Positions 23,816 to 35,027 of a DNA stretch of 64,000 bases are shown here, piece after piece. The position numbers and the translations under genes are program-made. Origin of the DNA: Sepioteuthis lessoniana (taxonomy: Eukaryota > Mollusca > Cephalopoda > Myopsida > Loliginidae); NCBI GenBank assembly GCA_963585895.1, contig OY757911.1, positions 94,634,124 to 94,698,123 on the forward strand, given 5' to 3'. The notes under the pieces are model-generated. The model was not told the DNA's origin, made no database searches, and saw only the letters and a program-made list of their open reading frames with translations. Within the stretch, counting starts at the first letter, position 1; each line of letters begins with the position of its first letter.

Positions 23816-24810
23816 ACTAATATATTTTTTGTTTAAACTGGAATGTACTTAAAGAGGACATAAACAATGAAGATGATTTTCACCTAAACAGGTATATATT
23901 TTCGTAAAGCTTTCTTTTTAAAGTTAGAGATTGTTGTATGGATATTTACAAAGCTTAGCTTATTTCTGACACAATGCTAGTGAGATTGAAACCCACGAAT
24001 AATCACCTGTGAGCATACTTCCCTTCACTGTTTGTTACACATCAACCGTCAGAATGTTATGGTAGGCTCAAAAGCAATTAATTGGTGAAATTCATGTTTT
24101 GAAGATCCTGAATCTTTTACATCTTCAGTACCATAGTATTATAAGGATCCCTATTTTGACAAAGCTCGTTAATTTCCAGAAAGAAACAAGCAACTTTTGT
24201 TTCTTTTAATTAAAACGTCTTTCATATCTTTCACTTAGGTTTGGCCGGCATATTCTTCATTCACAAAATTATCGGTATTAATCTAAGCCCCTAGAGAGTT
24301 TGGATGAGGTACAAGGTTGGATTAATCTTGGGTTCCCAGTAGGATGTATGCATCTCGTCGGCATTCCCTTTCATAAAAATCAATCCAACTATTATTTATT
24401 TCAGGTGATGTGAGAGGTACTGATTGAGGGAACCCCTCTGAAACTAAGCTGTTATCTAATCTCACCTACTTGCATTGATGACAAGAGCATGATCACGTGC
24501 GAATAGTTCCCCCTTTATTTAAGAGGCCTACACATAATCACATGATCCGTGATTTCTCGGTCTTGTCCATTGAGCATGTTTAGGATCTCCCTTAACATTC
24601 ACATGAAAAAAATATCGCGTTACTGTTTATTTATAGATCGATACTTCTGCCAAGGATTAGAGATTCGATCGGATCTGCCTACAGTAAAATTGTCACTCTG
24701 CTATCCATAAACCACAACTATAACAACATCAAATCAATAAACAATCATAAAAAGGATGGTGAAACAATTATTTTCAGAAATGAAAATGCGTGTGCAATTA
24801 CATTCAGGAG
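23816..24810. other. Unassigned stretch
   Basis: Nothing is recognised. It is less repetitive than its surroundings. Confidence 0.4.
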
Positions 24811-25575
24811 TTCGGTTTGGTTGTAGTTTTTGGCATATCAAACAATACTGGTTGCTTATTGTTAAATCTTCTTTATAAATATATAATGAATTTGATTTGT
24901 AAAAAATAAAATTGTTAATAACATTTTTAAACGAGCCCGAGCTCATTTTTTCACACAGTTAAATGGCTTCAAATATTCCTGTAAATACGAATAATTCTAT
25001 TTACTTATAATAATTTGTTTACAGAAAGTAAATTGGTTTCAACTTTTGCTATGTCACAGTAACTATTTCATATCAGTCATTTTTGCCGACATTAAGACGG
25101 TTGAACATATATGATTAATTAGTGAATAGTTTGTAAGTAATTTTATTCTTAAATGAAACACAATTTATTGTACACTAGAATTGACATAGATTCAACACAG
25201 CTAAATGTTTTTAATTATGTCTCCCTAACATTATCCTTTCTATTCTATATTTATCATTTCTTTGCAGACATTGAAGTGGTAACTAATATTGTTATTAATT
25301 ATTCTATTCACTTCTATTCATTCATTCGTATACAGTCAAATTGTTCCAAGTATTCCTATGTTATTTCAATTTAGGCACCCAGTAAAAGAATTTCAAGTAT
25401 TGCATGAGCATATGAATATTCATAATTTAATTAAAATGTATTTGTTCGTGTGGACACAGCTTAATGGCTCCAAGTATTGCTATATGTCACCAACAATTCA
25501 ATTAAACCTCAGTTATAACACACAGTTGAATGATCAAACAGTTCTATTTCTAGAAATTCCATTTAGCTTGAGTTA
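24811..25575 (-). repeat. Repeat D, array form lacking the cap
   Basis: From the shared tail (plus strand tttggcatatcaaacaatac at 24831) the copy runs through at least eight degenerate units with the core acacagttaaatggtttcaa and tattgctatctaac. It stops at a CA/TG-rich microsatellite before any cap. Unit length is about 70 bp. Confidence 0.7.
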
Positions 25576-25629
25576 TTTGTTTGGATACTGTTGTGACACT
25601 ATGAGTTGGATATATGCACATAGATGTAT

Positions 25630-25735
25630 ACACACGTGAGTGTGTGCACCCATACATGTGTGCGTGTGTGTGTATATATATACGCCCATGCACATGTGTG
25701 TGCACACACACACGCACACCTACACAAACACACAT

Positions 25736-25768
<33 letters not shown>

Positions 25769-25790
25769 GATATGTGTGTGTGTGTATGTG
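25630..25790. repeat. CA/TG/TA compound microsatellite
   Basis: Alternating tg, ca and ta runs. The long frames through it are low-complexity artefacts. Confidence 0.9.
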
Positions 25791-26352
25791 ACAAGATGAG
25801 TTAGATTTGGCCTGGGTATCAAATTTCAAATGTTAGGAAAACCCATTAACTTGATTAAGGAAATCTAGATAAGAAAATGTTTATACATATGGCCACGGGT
25901 GTGGGTAAGTGTTAAGTACTTGTCGGGTACTGGTCAAAAACTTAATAGGGTCTGAATTTAATGTCCATGTATCGGAGACAGCCAGGCTAGGAAATATTTT
26001 TATGTCCAGTTTTTTAAGAGAGAAATGCCCCCCCCCCAAGTTATTGGTTTATTCATGGGTGCCCCTTGGCTGGAAATAATAATGAAACATTCTGTATATA
26101 TACAGGTGAGTTTTGGATTCTAGCAGTTAGACTTAATTTGGGTTCGAGGAAAGTTGATTAGGCCGGAACAAAGAAACAACGAACAGTGACATTACCAGCC
26201 GGAACCAGTTTGTTAATATAATCTTTTGCAAGCCGAAACTAAAACTAGAACTAATTATCCACAAAGTGTTACACGTTCTCCATCCTCTCTTGGCGTTCTA
26301 ACCACAAAGTTGTCGTTGTGTTTTTGTTCTTTTCCCTCTGAATCAGCCTCTC
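25784..26352 (+). mobile_element. Possible solo LTR, family 3
   Basis: The segment starts near TGTGACAAG and may end at GGTTACACA, giving loosely inverted ends. A TATA-like ctgtatatatacag lies at 26091-26104, and base composition differs from the flanks. No target duplication is clear because a TG repeat precedes it. No second copy is in the window. Treat as tentative. Confidence 0.3.
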
Positions 26353-26454
26353 GCTCGATCCGGTTACACATAAGTTCTCGACGTGGGGTTAGTAACTTAT
26401 GCAACGAGCTGCAGAGGTGGGTATTTTCACACTGTTATCTGGAATGAAAACATT

Positions 26455-28225
26455 AATAAAGTATAACCCAGTCAGCCGGGGCTGTAGAATACATCGACTG
26501 GATATCAGTAAAGGGTAAGACTGACTTTAATGAGCGTCCTGTTATGACAATAAACCGCCTGATGCTGAGTTTACAGTCGTGGAGATTTAGATAGTCATTA
26601 CTCCCAGGTCCACTCTGACCCAGAATGCTAGTACTTTTTAGAGTCTTATCTATGTGTGAAATAAAACCTTTTACCCATTTAACTATATTCAAACAAGTAA
26701 CTGATGTAAAACTGAATTATTAGTGTTATGTAATAATACTTGAGGTAATTTAATTGTGTGCAAACAAAACTATTGTTGTTGGATAGCTTTACTTGAAGCC
26801 ATTTCACTGTGAAGACAAATGATCAATTATAAATAGAATTATTCGTGTTAGAATAAAATTGTTAACTGAGAAAAAAATGAATTATTGGTATTATATAGCA
26901 ATACTTCGAAATATTTTACCGTGTGTAAATGAAATTATTGTATTGAAAAGAATTATCTACGTTAAATAGTAATACTTGTGACTGCTTTACTGTCTGCAAT
27001 TGCCTAGTCGGCTTGGGCTGTAGAATACACCGACTGCTTCTCTGCAGAGGAGTAAGACCCCTACAACGAGTATCCTGGATATGAAACTAAACAGTCCAAT
27101 GGTGAGGTTTCAGTTGTGCTGCAGCTTTGGGGAATGCGGAGTACCCTTTTATTGCAATCGCTCCCAGATCCACTCTGATAATGAACCTATCTATGGGTTA
27201 GATAGAAATAAACCGTGCTTCATTCACTATACTATTATTTGCATTTAAACTGCGTATTCATGCTAAACTGAATTGTTTAAAATATAATTGTTTTGACATC
27301 TAAACTGTGAAATTATGCTAAACTAAATTATCTGAAATAAAACTGTTTTGACAATTAACTCGGTGTATTGCCCATTTGGCTGGGGCTGTAAAATACACTG
27401 GCGGATTTTCTACTGAGGGATAAGACACCCCCCACCAACGAGTGCCCTGGATATGACACAAAAAAAATCTTGTGGTGAGGTTCCAGTGATGCTGGATATT
27501 TGGGGTATGAGGAGCAACCCTTCATTGCCATCAATCCCAGGTCGACTCTGGCCCGGCGTGGTAGCACCTGATAGGACTCTATCTATGGGTTAAATAGAAC
27601 TAACAGCATACTTATGCGAAACTAAATAACTGTTTTGACATTTGATGGACTCTAAACAAAATTTGTACTTATACTAAACGTAATTAGCTGATTTAGAAGT
27701 GTTTGACGAAGCTGAATAGCTTGAAATAGAAATGGTTTTGACAATTAAACTGTGTATTAATGCTAAACTGAATAGAACTGACTATTTGCATAAAAATGGA
27801 TTTGGCATTAAATAACCTACAAAAATTGATATGCCATAAAATCCAACCAACCAACTGTCTGCAAACAAATGAATTATATCAAATAGAATTATTACTGTTG
27901 GAGAGCAATCTCTGGGAATATTTATCTATATGCAAGAAAATTAATTCTAATTTAGAAAAAAAATTAGATTACCTTCAAACTATCCAATTCGGAAACATTT
28001 ATATATAATCATTCCAATAGGTGTAAACAAATGGCTGAATTTAAATTATATTGTTAGCGTTACATACCAATACTTAGAACTTCTTGAGTGTGTGCAAACA
28101 AATCATTATTATCCAATAAGTTTATTAGGGTTCAATAGAAATACATGAAACCATTGATCGGTTTACATACAAATGAGCCCTGATTCATCTAACAATGTAA
28201 TCTCCAAGCAATGCATTTAAAATCA
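26455..28225 (+). repeat. Repeat D, tandem cluster of three caps and arrays
   Basis: Read on the plus strand in the 5'-3' direction of D, caps occur at about 26460-26650, 27000-27235 and 27362-27605. Each starts near cggctggggctgtagaatac and contains the tccactctg block. Each cap is followed by units with aaactgaattgtt- and tgaaatagaactgttt-type words. A shared-tail word (ggcattaaataacctacaaa) occurs at 27812, and more array follows to 28225. The cluster looks like head-to-tail duplication of cap plus array. Confidence 0.75.
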
Positions 28226-28234
28226 TATATATAT

Positions 28235-28292
28235 CTATAGTCATCCACAGACAGATTTGTTTCGTTCTATCAGAACTCATCAGTGTGGCTAG
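28235..28292 (-). ncRNA. Hammerhead ribozyme, type I, intact core
   Basis: The minus strand gives CCACA (28288-28284), CTGATGA (28283-28277), stem II GTTC-TGATA-GAAC (28276-28264), GAAA (28263-28260), a two-pair stem III around AAATCT, the GTC triplet (28252-28250), and TGTGG (28249-28245), which pairs with CCACA. An ATGA internal loop and an outer CTA/TAG pairing extend stem I. All conserved core bases are present, so this copy could self-cleave after GTC if transcribed. Confidence 0.85.
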
Positions 28293-28301
28293 ACAGTATC
28301 T

Positions 28302-28373
28302 TCCCGTAGCTGGGATCGAAACTCGATGGACGCAAATGCCAAGCCAAAGCTTCTAACCATTCAGCCACGAGGA
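28302..28373 (-). promoter_or_regulatory. tRNA-like pol III head of the hammerhead unit
   Basis: On the minus strand cgtggctgaatggttagaag contains TGGCTGAATGG, which fits the box A consensus. About 30 bases later gagtttcgatccca resembles box B with one extra T. It lies just upstream of the complete hammerhead, so a pol III transcript would carry the ribozyme. Confidence 0.65.
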
Positions 28374-28562
28374 GATATTAGCTGCAAAGTAAATTTTAAA
28401 CGGTTATGAATCACAATTACTATTGTTTACATACATCCATTCAACGGTTGCCGAGACCTCAATTCATCCACAAAGAGGCTTGCAATAGACGCTAATGGCA
28501 ACATGATTACTTCTTCGCCAGAGAACTCAACCCCACATGGGTAGGGGAGTATATATATATAT

Positions 28563-28592
28563 CTATAGTCATCCACAGACAGATCTGTTTCG

Positions 28593-28598
<6 letters not shown>
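28563..28598 (-). ncRNA. Hammerhead ribozyme, 3' half only
   Basis: This is a direct repeat of 28235-28270. On the minus strand it has ..GAAC-GAAAC-AGATCT-GTC-TGTGG and the outer arm. The CTGATGA half is replaced by TA repeats, so it cannot fold alone. Confidence 0.8.
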
Positions 28599-28625
<27 letters not shown>

Positions 28626-28628
<3 letters not shown>

Positions 28629-28700
28629 ATTTGGCATTAAATAACCTTCAAGGTGTCGTATGCCTTAAAAGCCAAACAAGCCAACCAGTAAAGTAGTTGG
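28626..28700 (+). repeat. Repeat D tail resumed after the insertion
   Basis: aaacatttggcattaaataa followed by gtatgccttaaaagccaaac is the shared D and SINE-B tail. It continues the cluster interrupted at 28225. Confidence 0.7.
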
Positions 28701-28837
28701 CAGTTCATAAGAAATAAAATATAATAATAATTTTTTCTACTTTTAATAATAAATTTTTGTTTAATGAATGATAATATTTTTAGATGATACATAATAATTT
28801 TCCAATCACAACAATTTTTGTCGTTTAGCGTAATTAT

Positions 28838-29046
28838 ATATCAACATTTGTTGGGTATTTAATGCCAAAGCCATCTTCATAGAAAAAGCTGCAATAATAT
28901 TATCAATACCCTCGATGGGTCATCTAAGTGAGTCCATAAAGTTCACAGAAGTATTAGTCTGAAATTGAACGTAATAAGGTGATTCTACTTCGAACTCGTT
29001 TACTTTGAAACAACAGTCCAGTGCTTTAAACCCTACACCATGGTGA
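28838..29046 (-). repeat. SINE-B
   Basis: The minus strand reads from ctcaccatggtgtagggttt (head), through box-B-like aagtagaatcacc, the central block and finally ggctttggcattaaataccc at 28880-28850. The copy is diverged. Confidence 0.68.
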
Positions 29047-29159
29047 GGTAGGGTTCACCATTTTCATATTTGAATGTTCGAATCAGTAAAATATTTAGTT
29101 AATAGAATTATACACATTTTTAATCTGCAGGAAACGACGGGGGAGATCAATAAAACTAC

Positions 29160-29187
29160 ACAGAATAAGTTTCAATGTTATATATAT

Positions 29188-29232
<45 letters not shown>

Positions 29233-29410
29233 ATTTTCCGGCAAGTAACTGCTGAAGAAATTTTTATATCTAAATCAAAGTGCTGTGTCTTTTTTTATCT
29301 TTATTTTCAAATTTAGGAAAATATTCACTTAACCAATATATTAGAGAACTCCAATTCAATTCAAAAATAAATCTGTAATAATGGGCAAACCTACGGGTAT
29401 ACAACCACAA

Positions 29411-29478
<68 letters not shown>
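29160..29478. repeat. Two (TA)n tracts and the spacer between them
   Basis: TA-rich runs at 29160-29229 and 29412-29478. The spacer holds no recognised feature. Confidence 0.85.
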
Positions 29479-29480
<2 letters not shown>

Positions 29481-29604
29481 TAGTGTCTGTGACACTGGTT
29501 TTCATGCTTTACTTATTCGTCAGACAGAGTGAAAGTCTATTAAAAAAAAGACTGATTACTACGGTTATTTTTTTTTGTTACAAGGAGGATTATGTTTGTG
29601 TGTA

Positions 29605-29920
29605 TTTCCCTAAGTTTGTGTGCTTTCGAATGTTATCTTTGTGTTTGTGCCGTGGTTCGGGCATACATATATATACAAATATTTGCGCATAAAATGGTAT
29701 GCATCTTTACATATATACACATATTTCCCCTGTCTGATGTTGAGAAGTGGTGAGGCAAAAGAAGAGGGTGTGAGAAAAGGTAGGGTGGACGAGGAGGTGG
29801 TTGGGAGAGAATTATTACAATCAGAATAATTTCTTTTTCTCTTGATGCTACCTAACTTTCTGATTGGTAAAGATTTATTTGATGTGGATATGAAATGTCG
29901 GTTTCGCGGTGAATTTTATT
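29605..29920 (+). repeat. Repeat E, copy 2
   Basis: It is homologous to 17920-18240. Its 3' end runs into the palindrome centred at 29937. Confidence 0.65.
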
Positions 29921-29989
29921 GAATGATGACGATGATGATCATCGTCATCATTCAATAAAATTCACCGCGAAACCGACATTTCATGTCCA
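29885..29989. repeat. Near-perfect 105-bp palindrome
   Basis: Arms of 52 nt (29885-29936 and 29938-29989) are inverted copies around one central base at 29937, with a single mismatch. The arms include gtcggtttcgcggtgaattt and end in gatgacgatgat at the centre. The left arm belongs to repeat E and the right arm is its mirror image. Confidence 0.9.
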
Positions 29990-30189
29990 TGATTATTAAA
30001 ATCAACATCATCACCATTTTCCTTCTTTTTTTTTTTTGAAAGATTTTTAATTTTGTATTTTAGTCATTTTTTATAATTTATTTTCATATTGTTTATATTT
30101 GTGTTGTGAACGGTTATTGGTTGTTCTTATGGGTTATGTTATGTTTTATTCATAATAAAAATAATGTTAAGGTTTTTTTATCTTTTGCA

Positions 30190-30447
30190 AAGATAAGTAA
30201 GTAAATTTGGCGACCATAGAAGAGGGTGACCGGAAGGATCCCTTTTCAATTGGTAAAACACCGTGGTGTAGGGAGGGGCGCTACTCCATTCTCTGAATAG
30301 CTCCACTTAACACTCTGCATTATAATGTAAGAATCAAGGGTGAAGCAAGGCGGTATCAAGTGTCATTTTTTAATCTGGTATGACTCGACCTGGGATTGAA
30401 CGCCGGTCTCCCAGACCATTGGCAAACACTCTACTCATTAGACCAAA
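30190..30447 (-). repeat. SINE-C (minus)
   Basis: Head at 30447 (ggtctaatgagtagagtgtt on the minus strand), box-B-like gttcaatcccagg, body and end by ttggcgaccatag at 30208, with aagtaagtaaa as 3' tail. An (AAT)n tract (30446-30472) lies at its 5' side. Confidence 0.8.
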
Positions 30448-30779
30448 TAATAATAATAATAATAATAATAATGTAACAATTATGATCATAATGGTCTCTG
30501 ACTTTACTGGTTGGTGTTTATAATGCATTAATATGGAAAAATAGTGCTTATAATTATTTGCAAAACTTAAAATAATACTTACATTTACTGGAAATACTAG
30601 TGGGTGATCATAATGTAGTAATATAAGAAAATTAGTACTTACAGTCGGTGGTTCTGTGGTATAACTAGTTCGGTGTGGATGATGGATAATTTGGCAATGA
30701 GAAAGATGTTGGGGAAACATTTGGAATATGGAGAAAAGATTAGGAGGAAGATTTAGTGAGTGAAGTTAACATAATAAGT
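30448..30779. other. (AAT)n tract and AT-rich spacer between two SINE-C copies
   Basis: (AAT)n at 30446-30472. Otherwise nothing is recognised. Confidence 0.5.
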
Positions 30780-31028
30780 AAAGGTGGCGACTGTAGTCAA
30801 GGGTGACCAGAAGGCTCCCTTTTCAATAGCTACTACACTGAGGGTTAGGGGAGTGCGCTACTCCTTTCCTTGTATTGATCCACTTTAGCCTTGATCCTTA
30901 CCTTATTATTCTTAGTGTTAAGCAAGGCGGCATCCAGTACCATTTTTTTAAGTCTTTGGTATGACTCGACTTGGGATTGAACACCGGTCTCACGGATCTT
31001 TGGCGAACACTTTTCTCATCAGGTCAAT
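30780..31028 (-). repeat. SINE-C (minus)
   Basis: It has the same layout as the copy 330 bp upstream. The ggattgaacaccggtctcac block (30977-30996) is the box B region on the minus strand. A (taagta)-type tail is at 30776-30785. Confidence 0.8.
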
Positions 31029-31679
31029 AAATGGCAGAAATATATCTATATATGGAAATAATTGTGGTGCTTAAAATAATAGTAGAGCTAAAAAATATAT
31101 GATAAAATTTTGTGGAGAAGCAGAGGACCGAAAATGCAAAAATCGGGCAAGTGTTCAGCTTTAGAGTAAAGAGTGAAGCCAAAAGTTCAAAAGGTTAGCA
31201 CATGAGTCACATCCTATTAACTTAGAGTAATCAATTCCAAATAAATGAAATACATTATAATTAGCTTTTAATTATTTCTTTGAGAATTCATATTGGTATG
31301 AATTGAATCATCTAGCAAAATGATATAATTTTAGAATCTTTAAAGATATTGCGCTAACATACATCTCACTACGGTATAAAATGTTTACGGTGTTAAAGGA
31401 AAATAATTGGTTTTACGTCTTGACAAGCATTGTCCGGTTATCGTGTGTCGAAGCCAGTTTAATTTATCATATCCAATTATATACAATATATACAAACATT
31501 TCGTCACCATTTTAAACCAGCAAACATTTTATACCTAGTTGCAATGTCGATGTTTCAAACGCCAATGTATCAAAATAGATTACAGTCATTTAAACAGATA
31601 ATTATCGCATAATGTGCGGCAATACATATGTTTATAGAGTCAACGCTTCTATCAAATAAAAATCTTTTTAAATACTGTT
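31029..31679. other. Unassigned stretch
   Basis: Nothing recognised. Confidence 0.4.
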
Positions 31680-31866
31680 TCAAATTTATCCTGTCTGGGA
31701 CCCAAAGAATTTATAGGATCCTGGGTCGGAGTGAACTAGGGTGTAATAGTAACAAAGATATTACTAGATTCTTTAGAGTTTCAGATGCAGTTTACTATCA
31801 TGCCGAGAATACCCTTTTATGGCAAGGGTCTTTCCAGTCGTTAGGGAATGTGGTTCGCGTTGCTTG
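31680..31866 (-). repeat. Repeat D, degenerate cap
   Basis: The plus-strand words ctgggtcggagtgaactagg and ctttagagtttcagatgcag correspond to the D cap read backwards. No tail or array is present. Confidence 0.5.
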
Positions 31867-33223
31867 ACTTTAATCACGGTGCAATTAATATAAAACATAT
31901 TTTCAAAAATTGTATCATCATGATATGAATCGGCTTGGTGGTATCCAAGATAGATAGATAGATATTACAAAGTGAGATATCTAGTCTTGGTGGAGCAACC
32001 GATCTAATAGAAGGAAAAACAGAAAACAAATATCTGATGAGTGTTGTTCTGTATAGTTTGGGGCCCATTGGTGCACTATGTGTGATCCGAAAAGTGTGTT
32101 AGGTCCTGAAAAAGACTTCACTATTCAAAAAAATCATTCGTGAAAGAAATTCAACAGTTGCTTTCTTAACTGGAATAGTAGACAATCATTTGCCGAGATC
32201 GATGAGAGACTCTATCCTATATATACATCTATCTATCTCTCTATGTGTGTGTGAGTGTATTTGTGAGCATATTTTGGCAGTGATGTTAACGTGAAAAACA
32301 TAAAATCTAAATTCACATTCATTCACTCTTTCTAGATATAATTGCCTCTAAATAACTTTCAAAGGAGTACTGGCATGTAGATTAATGTTGCTGTGTGCAT
32401 ATAACTATGCATATGTTCAATAGCTTTCAGGTATGTCATTTACTTTTTGATAGTTCATTTTACAGATTTCTAGTGTGTGTAACCTAAGAAGAAAATGCGA
32501 GCAACAAAAATCCTTTTTCACTGGAGCATAAAAAATGCGGGTTATAAAATGACAAAAAGCTGCTGGCCAGAAAATAATCGGCTTCTCGATCGAAATTAAT
32601 GCGTAAAAGATACATCAATTCTTTCTGAAAAGAATCAATGATTCTTTTACGTATTCTAAGCGAAGCATTTAACAAACTATATCCACATTGTAGAGACAAA
32701 AAATAAATAAAGGTCACAAATATTTTCTTCTTTATCGCCGGAGTGGATGTGCGGGAATGTTGGTCGAACGTGTGAATTGCCGGAAAGAATATTGGGAAAA
32801 AGAAAAAAACCTTCGTGAAATTAGCAGCTTGCCTGCATTTTATGCTAAAAAAATTGTATTACATTTGAAAAAAATACATCTGAGCGTGCAACCGTAAGTC
32901 CGTAGCCTGATATTTAGTTATTAAATGGATTTCTGTTTTAAATATTCGCTGTTGAGTGTTCTTTCTCGATAAATTATACTCTTCGCTTATCTTAACAGTA
33001 CGGAGATGATATTGAAAGTATAGAGTTTGTAAGAGTAAATGTGCTGTTCTTCATAATGTTTGAATATTGAATAGCTTCGAAGTTTTTTTTTGTCTTGAAA
33101 ACCTTGAAATATTTAACATTGGCAAAATAATTCAAAGTATATATAATAAATAATCTTCTGAAGAACTGTCTTTTTTTCTCTTATACATTTACTTTCCTGC
33201 AGTCGAATTTACTTTTAGTTTCG
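31867..33223. other. Unassigned stretch
   Basis: AT-rich with a short (GATA)n at about 31950-31966. No gene is supported. Confidence 0.4.

Positions 33224-33304
<81 letters not shown>
33224..33304. repeat. Compound (TA)n-(TG)n microsatellite
   Basis: TA repeats followed by about 44 bases of TG repeats. Confidence 0.95.
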
Positions 33305-33305
<1 letters not shown>

Positions 33306-34036
33306 ATAAAAATAGCCGCTAAAACATATTATCATACACAGGGACCTACACATATATCTATAAGTAAATGCATACATACGCACAAATGTCAACTCACAGA
33401 GACAGACATACTCAAACATGCCCCACCACAAAGGAATAATAATATTGCTTGATATATTTTTTTAAAAAAGAAGGTTCAATATCGGTGATACAACATATAT
33501 ACATCTAAATTTACCAAACATAGCGAGTCAAAGGCCGTTGATGAATGTCACGCATATTTAGGCTAGATATTATCTCTCACACTTTTTTCGTTTAAAAATA
33601 GTCACCATCGAAAGAAAAGACTGGCATATTTTTAATCGCATTAGATAAATATTTGTCGATAAAATAAAAGTCCTAAATAAAAAAAACCCGAAAAAATCAT
33701 AAAAAAGATTACAAATACTAGTAGCTATCGATTAAATTAGAAAAAAAAACACAACAAAAATAAAACATTTACATGAAAGCAAAAGTTTCACTAGAATTTA
33801 AAGAAGACAAAACATGAGAAAAATATTTATTCTATTTTCTATGAATGACCCATTATGTTTACAGACGCTTGGGAGAAAATATTTTTGGATACATTTCACG
33901 TAAAATTGAAAAAAGTTTAAGAAATCTCATTAGACGACAAGAATGATACATTCACACAAAGGAAAAGAAACTTGTCCCTGTTTTTAATGAGACAAACGAA
34001 ATCTTTTTCTCTCTGTCTCTCTCCCTCTCTCTGTCC

Positions 34037-34075
<39 letters not shown>

Positions 34076-34436
34076 TCTCTCTCGTTCTTTCTTTCTTTCT
34101 CTCTTTAAGAATTTTTGAAACAACATGATCTAGCACAGATCATGGGTGATAGAGTAATTAAAATTATATTCATTGAAAGGTAAAATAATGCAATTTTTGA
34201 TCTGCAATCATTTTGTCTCTGACATAAAACAAAAATGTCAACATGCTACCACTTAAAGTATGGCCCATATGGCGAGGAACCTGTTGCCCTGCAATCTTCA
34301 CGTTGCTATGAATCTCAATCTTCACGATCAAGTTGAAAATCCGACTCTAGTTTGGAAATGCGTTGAAGGTGAACTTGCATCTGTATTCTGCTTGAACAAT
34401 CAAGAAATATTTTGGTTTGGTTTGATTTTATAGCAC
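33305..34436. other. Unassigned stretch with a (CT)n tract
   Basis: A CT-rich tract lies at 34006-34105. No coding signal other than low-complexity frames is seen. Confidence 0.45.
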
Positions 34437-35025
34437 ATCAACCAATGCAGGATGCCCAATCGGCTGGGGCTGTAGAATACATCGACTACACCTCTGCAGA
34501 GTGGTAAGCCCCCCACCAACGATTGTCCTGGATATGACACTAAGCAATCTGATGGTGAGGTTTCAGCAATACTGGAGCTTTGGGGAATGCGGAGTACCCC
34601 TTTATTGCCATCACTCCCAGGTCCACTCTGGCCCGGCGTGGTATGACCTGATAGGACCCTATCTATGGGTTAAATAGAACTAACAACATACTTATGCTAG
34701 ACTGAATTGTTTGAGTAAACTGTATAGCTTGAAATAGAAATGTATTTGACAATTAAACCGTACTTCCATTTAAACTGCCTGTTTATGATTAGCTGAACTA
34801 TTTTAAATAGAACTGTTTTTCGACATTAAAACTGTATTTACACTTAACTGAATTGTTACATATAACTGCTTGAATAATTTGAAATAGAAATGTTTTTGAC
34901 AATTAAACTGTGTACTTATACTAAATTGAATTGTTTTAAATAGAACAGATTATTTACATAAAAATGGATTTGGCGTCAAATAACCTACAAAGGTTGATAT
35001 GCCATAAAACCAAACAAAACCATTG
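34437..35025 (+). repeat. Repeat D, full copy
   Basis: It is read 5'-3' on the plus strand. The cap (cggctggggctgtagaatac at 34453) contains ctctgcagagtggtaag and the tccactctggcccggcgtgg block. Array units with gaattgttt and aaatagaa follow. The complete shared tail (atttggcgtcaaataaccta, aaaggttgatatgccat) ends in aaaccaaac. This is a good reference copy for family D. Confidence 0.82.
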
Positions 35026-35027
35026 TA

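Larger units (their letters stand above)
28235..28600 (-). mobile_element. Hammerhead-bearing retroposon (retrozyme- or SINE-like unit)
   Basis: Read on the minus strand, the 3' half of a hammerhead (28598-28563) is followed by TA repeats, a unique body, a tRNA-like head (about 28373-28302) and a complete hammerhead (28292-28235). The two presumed cleavage points (28577/28578 and 28249/28250) are 328 bp apart, so one full unit is bracketed by ribozymes, as in tandem retrozymes. The element sits in a (TA)n tract within repeat D, whose tail resumes at 28626. Autonomous functions are absent. A helper such as a Penelope-like element would be needed. Confidence 0.75.
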
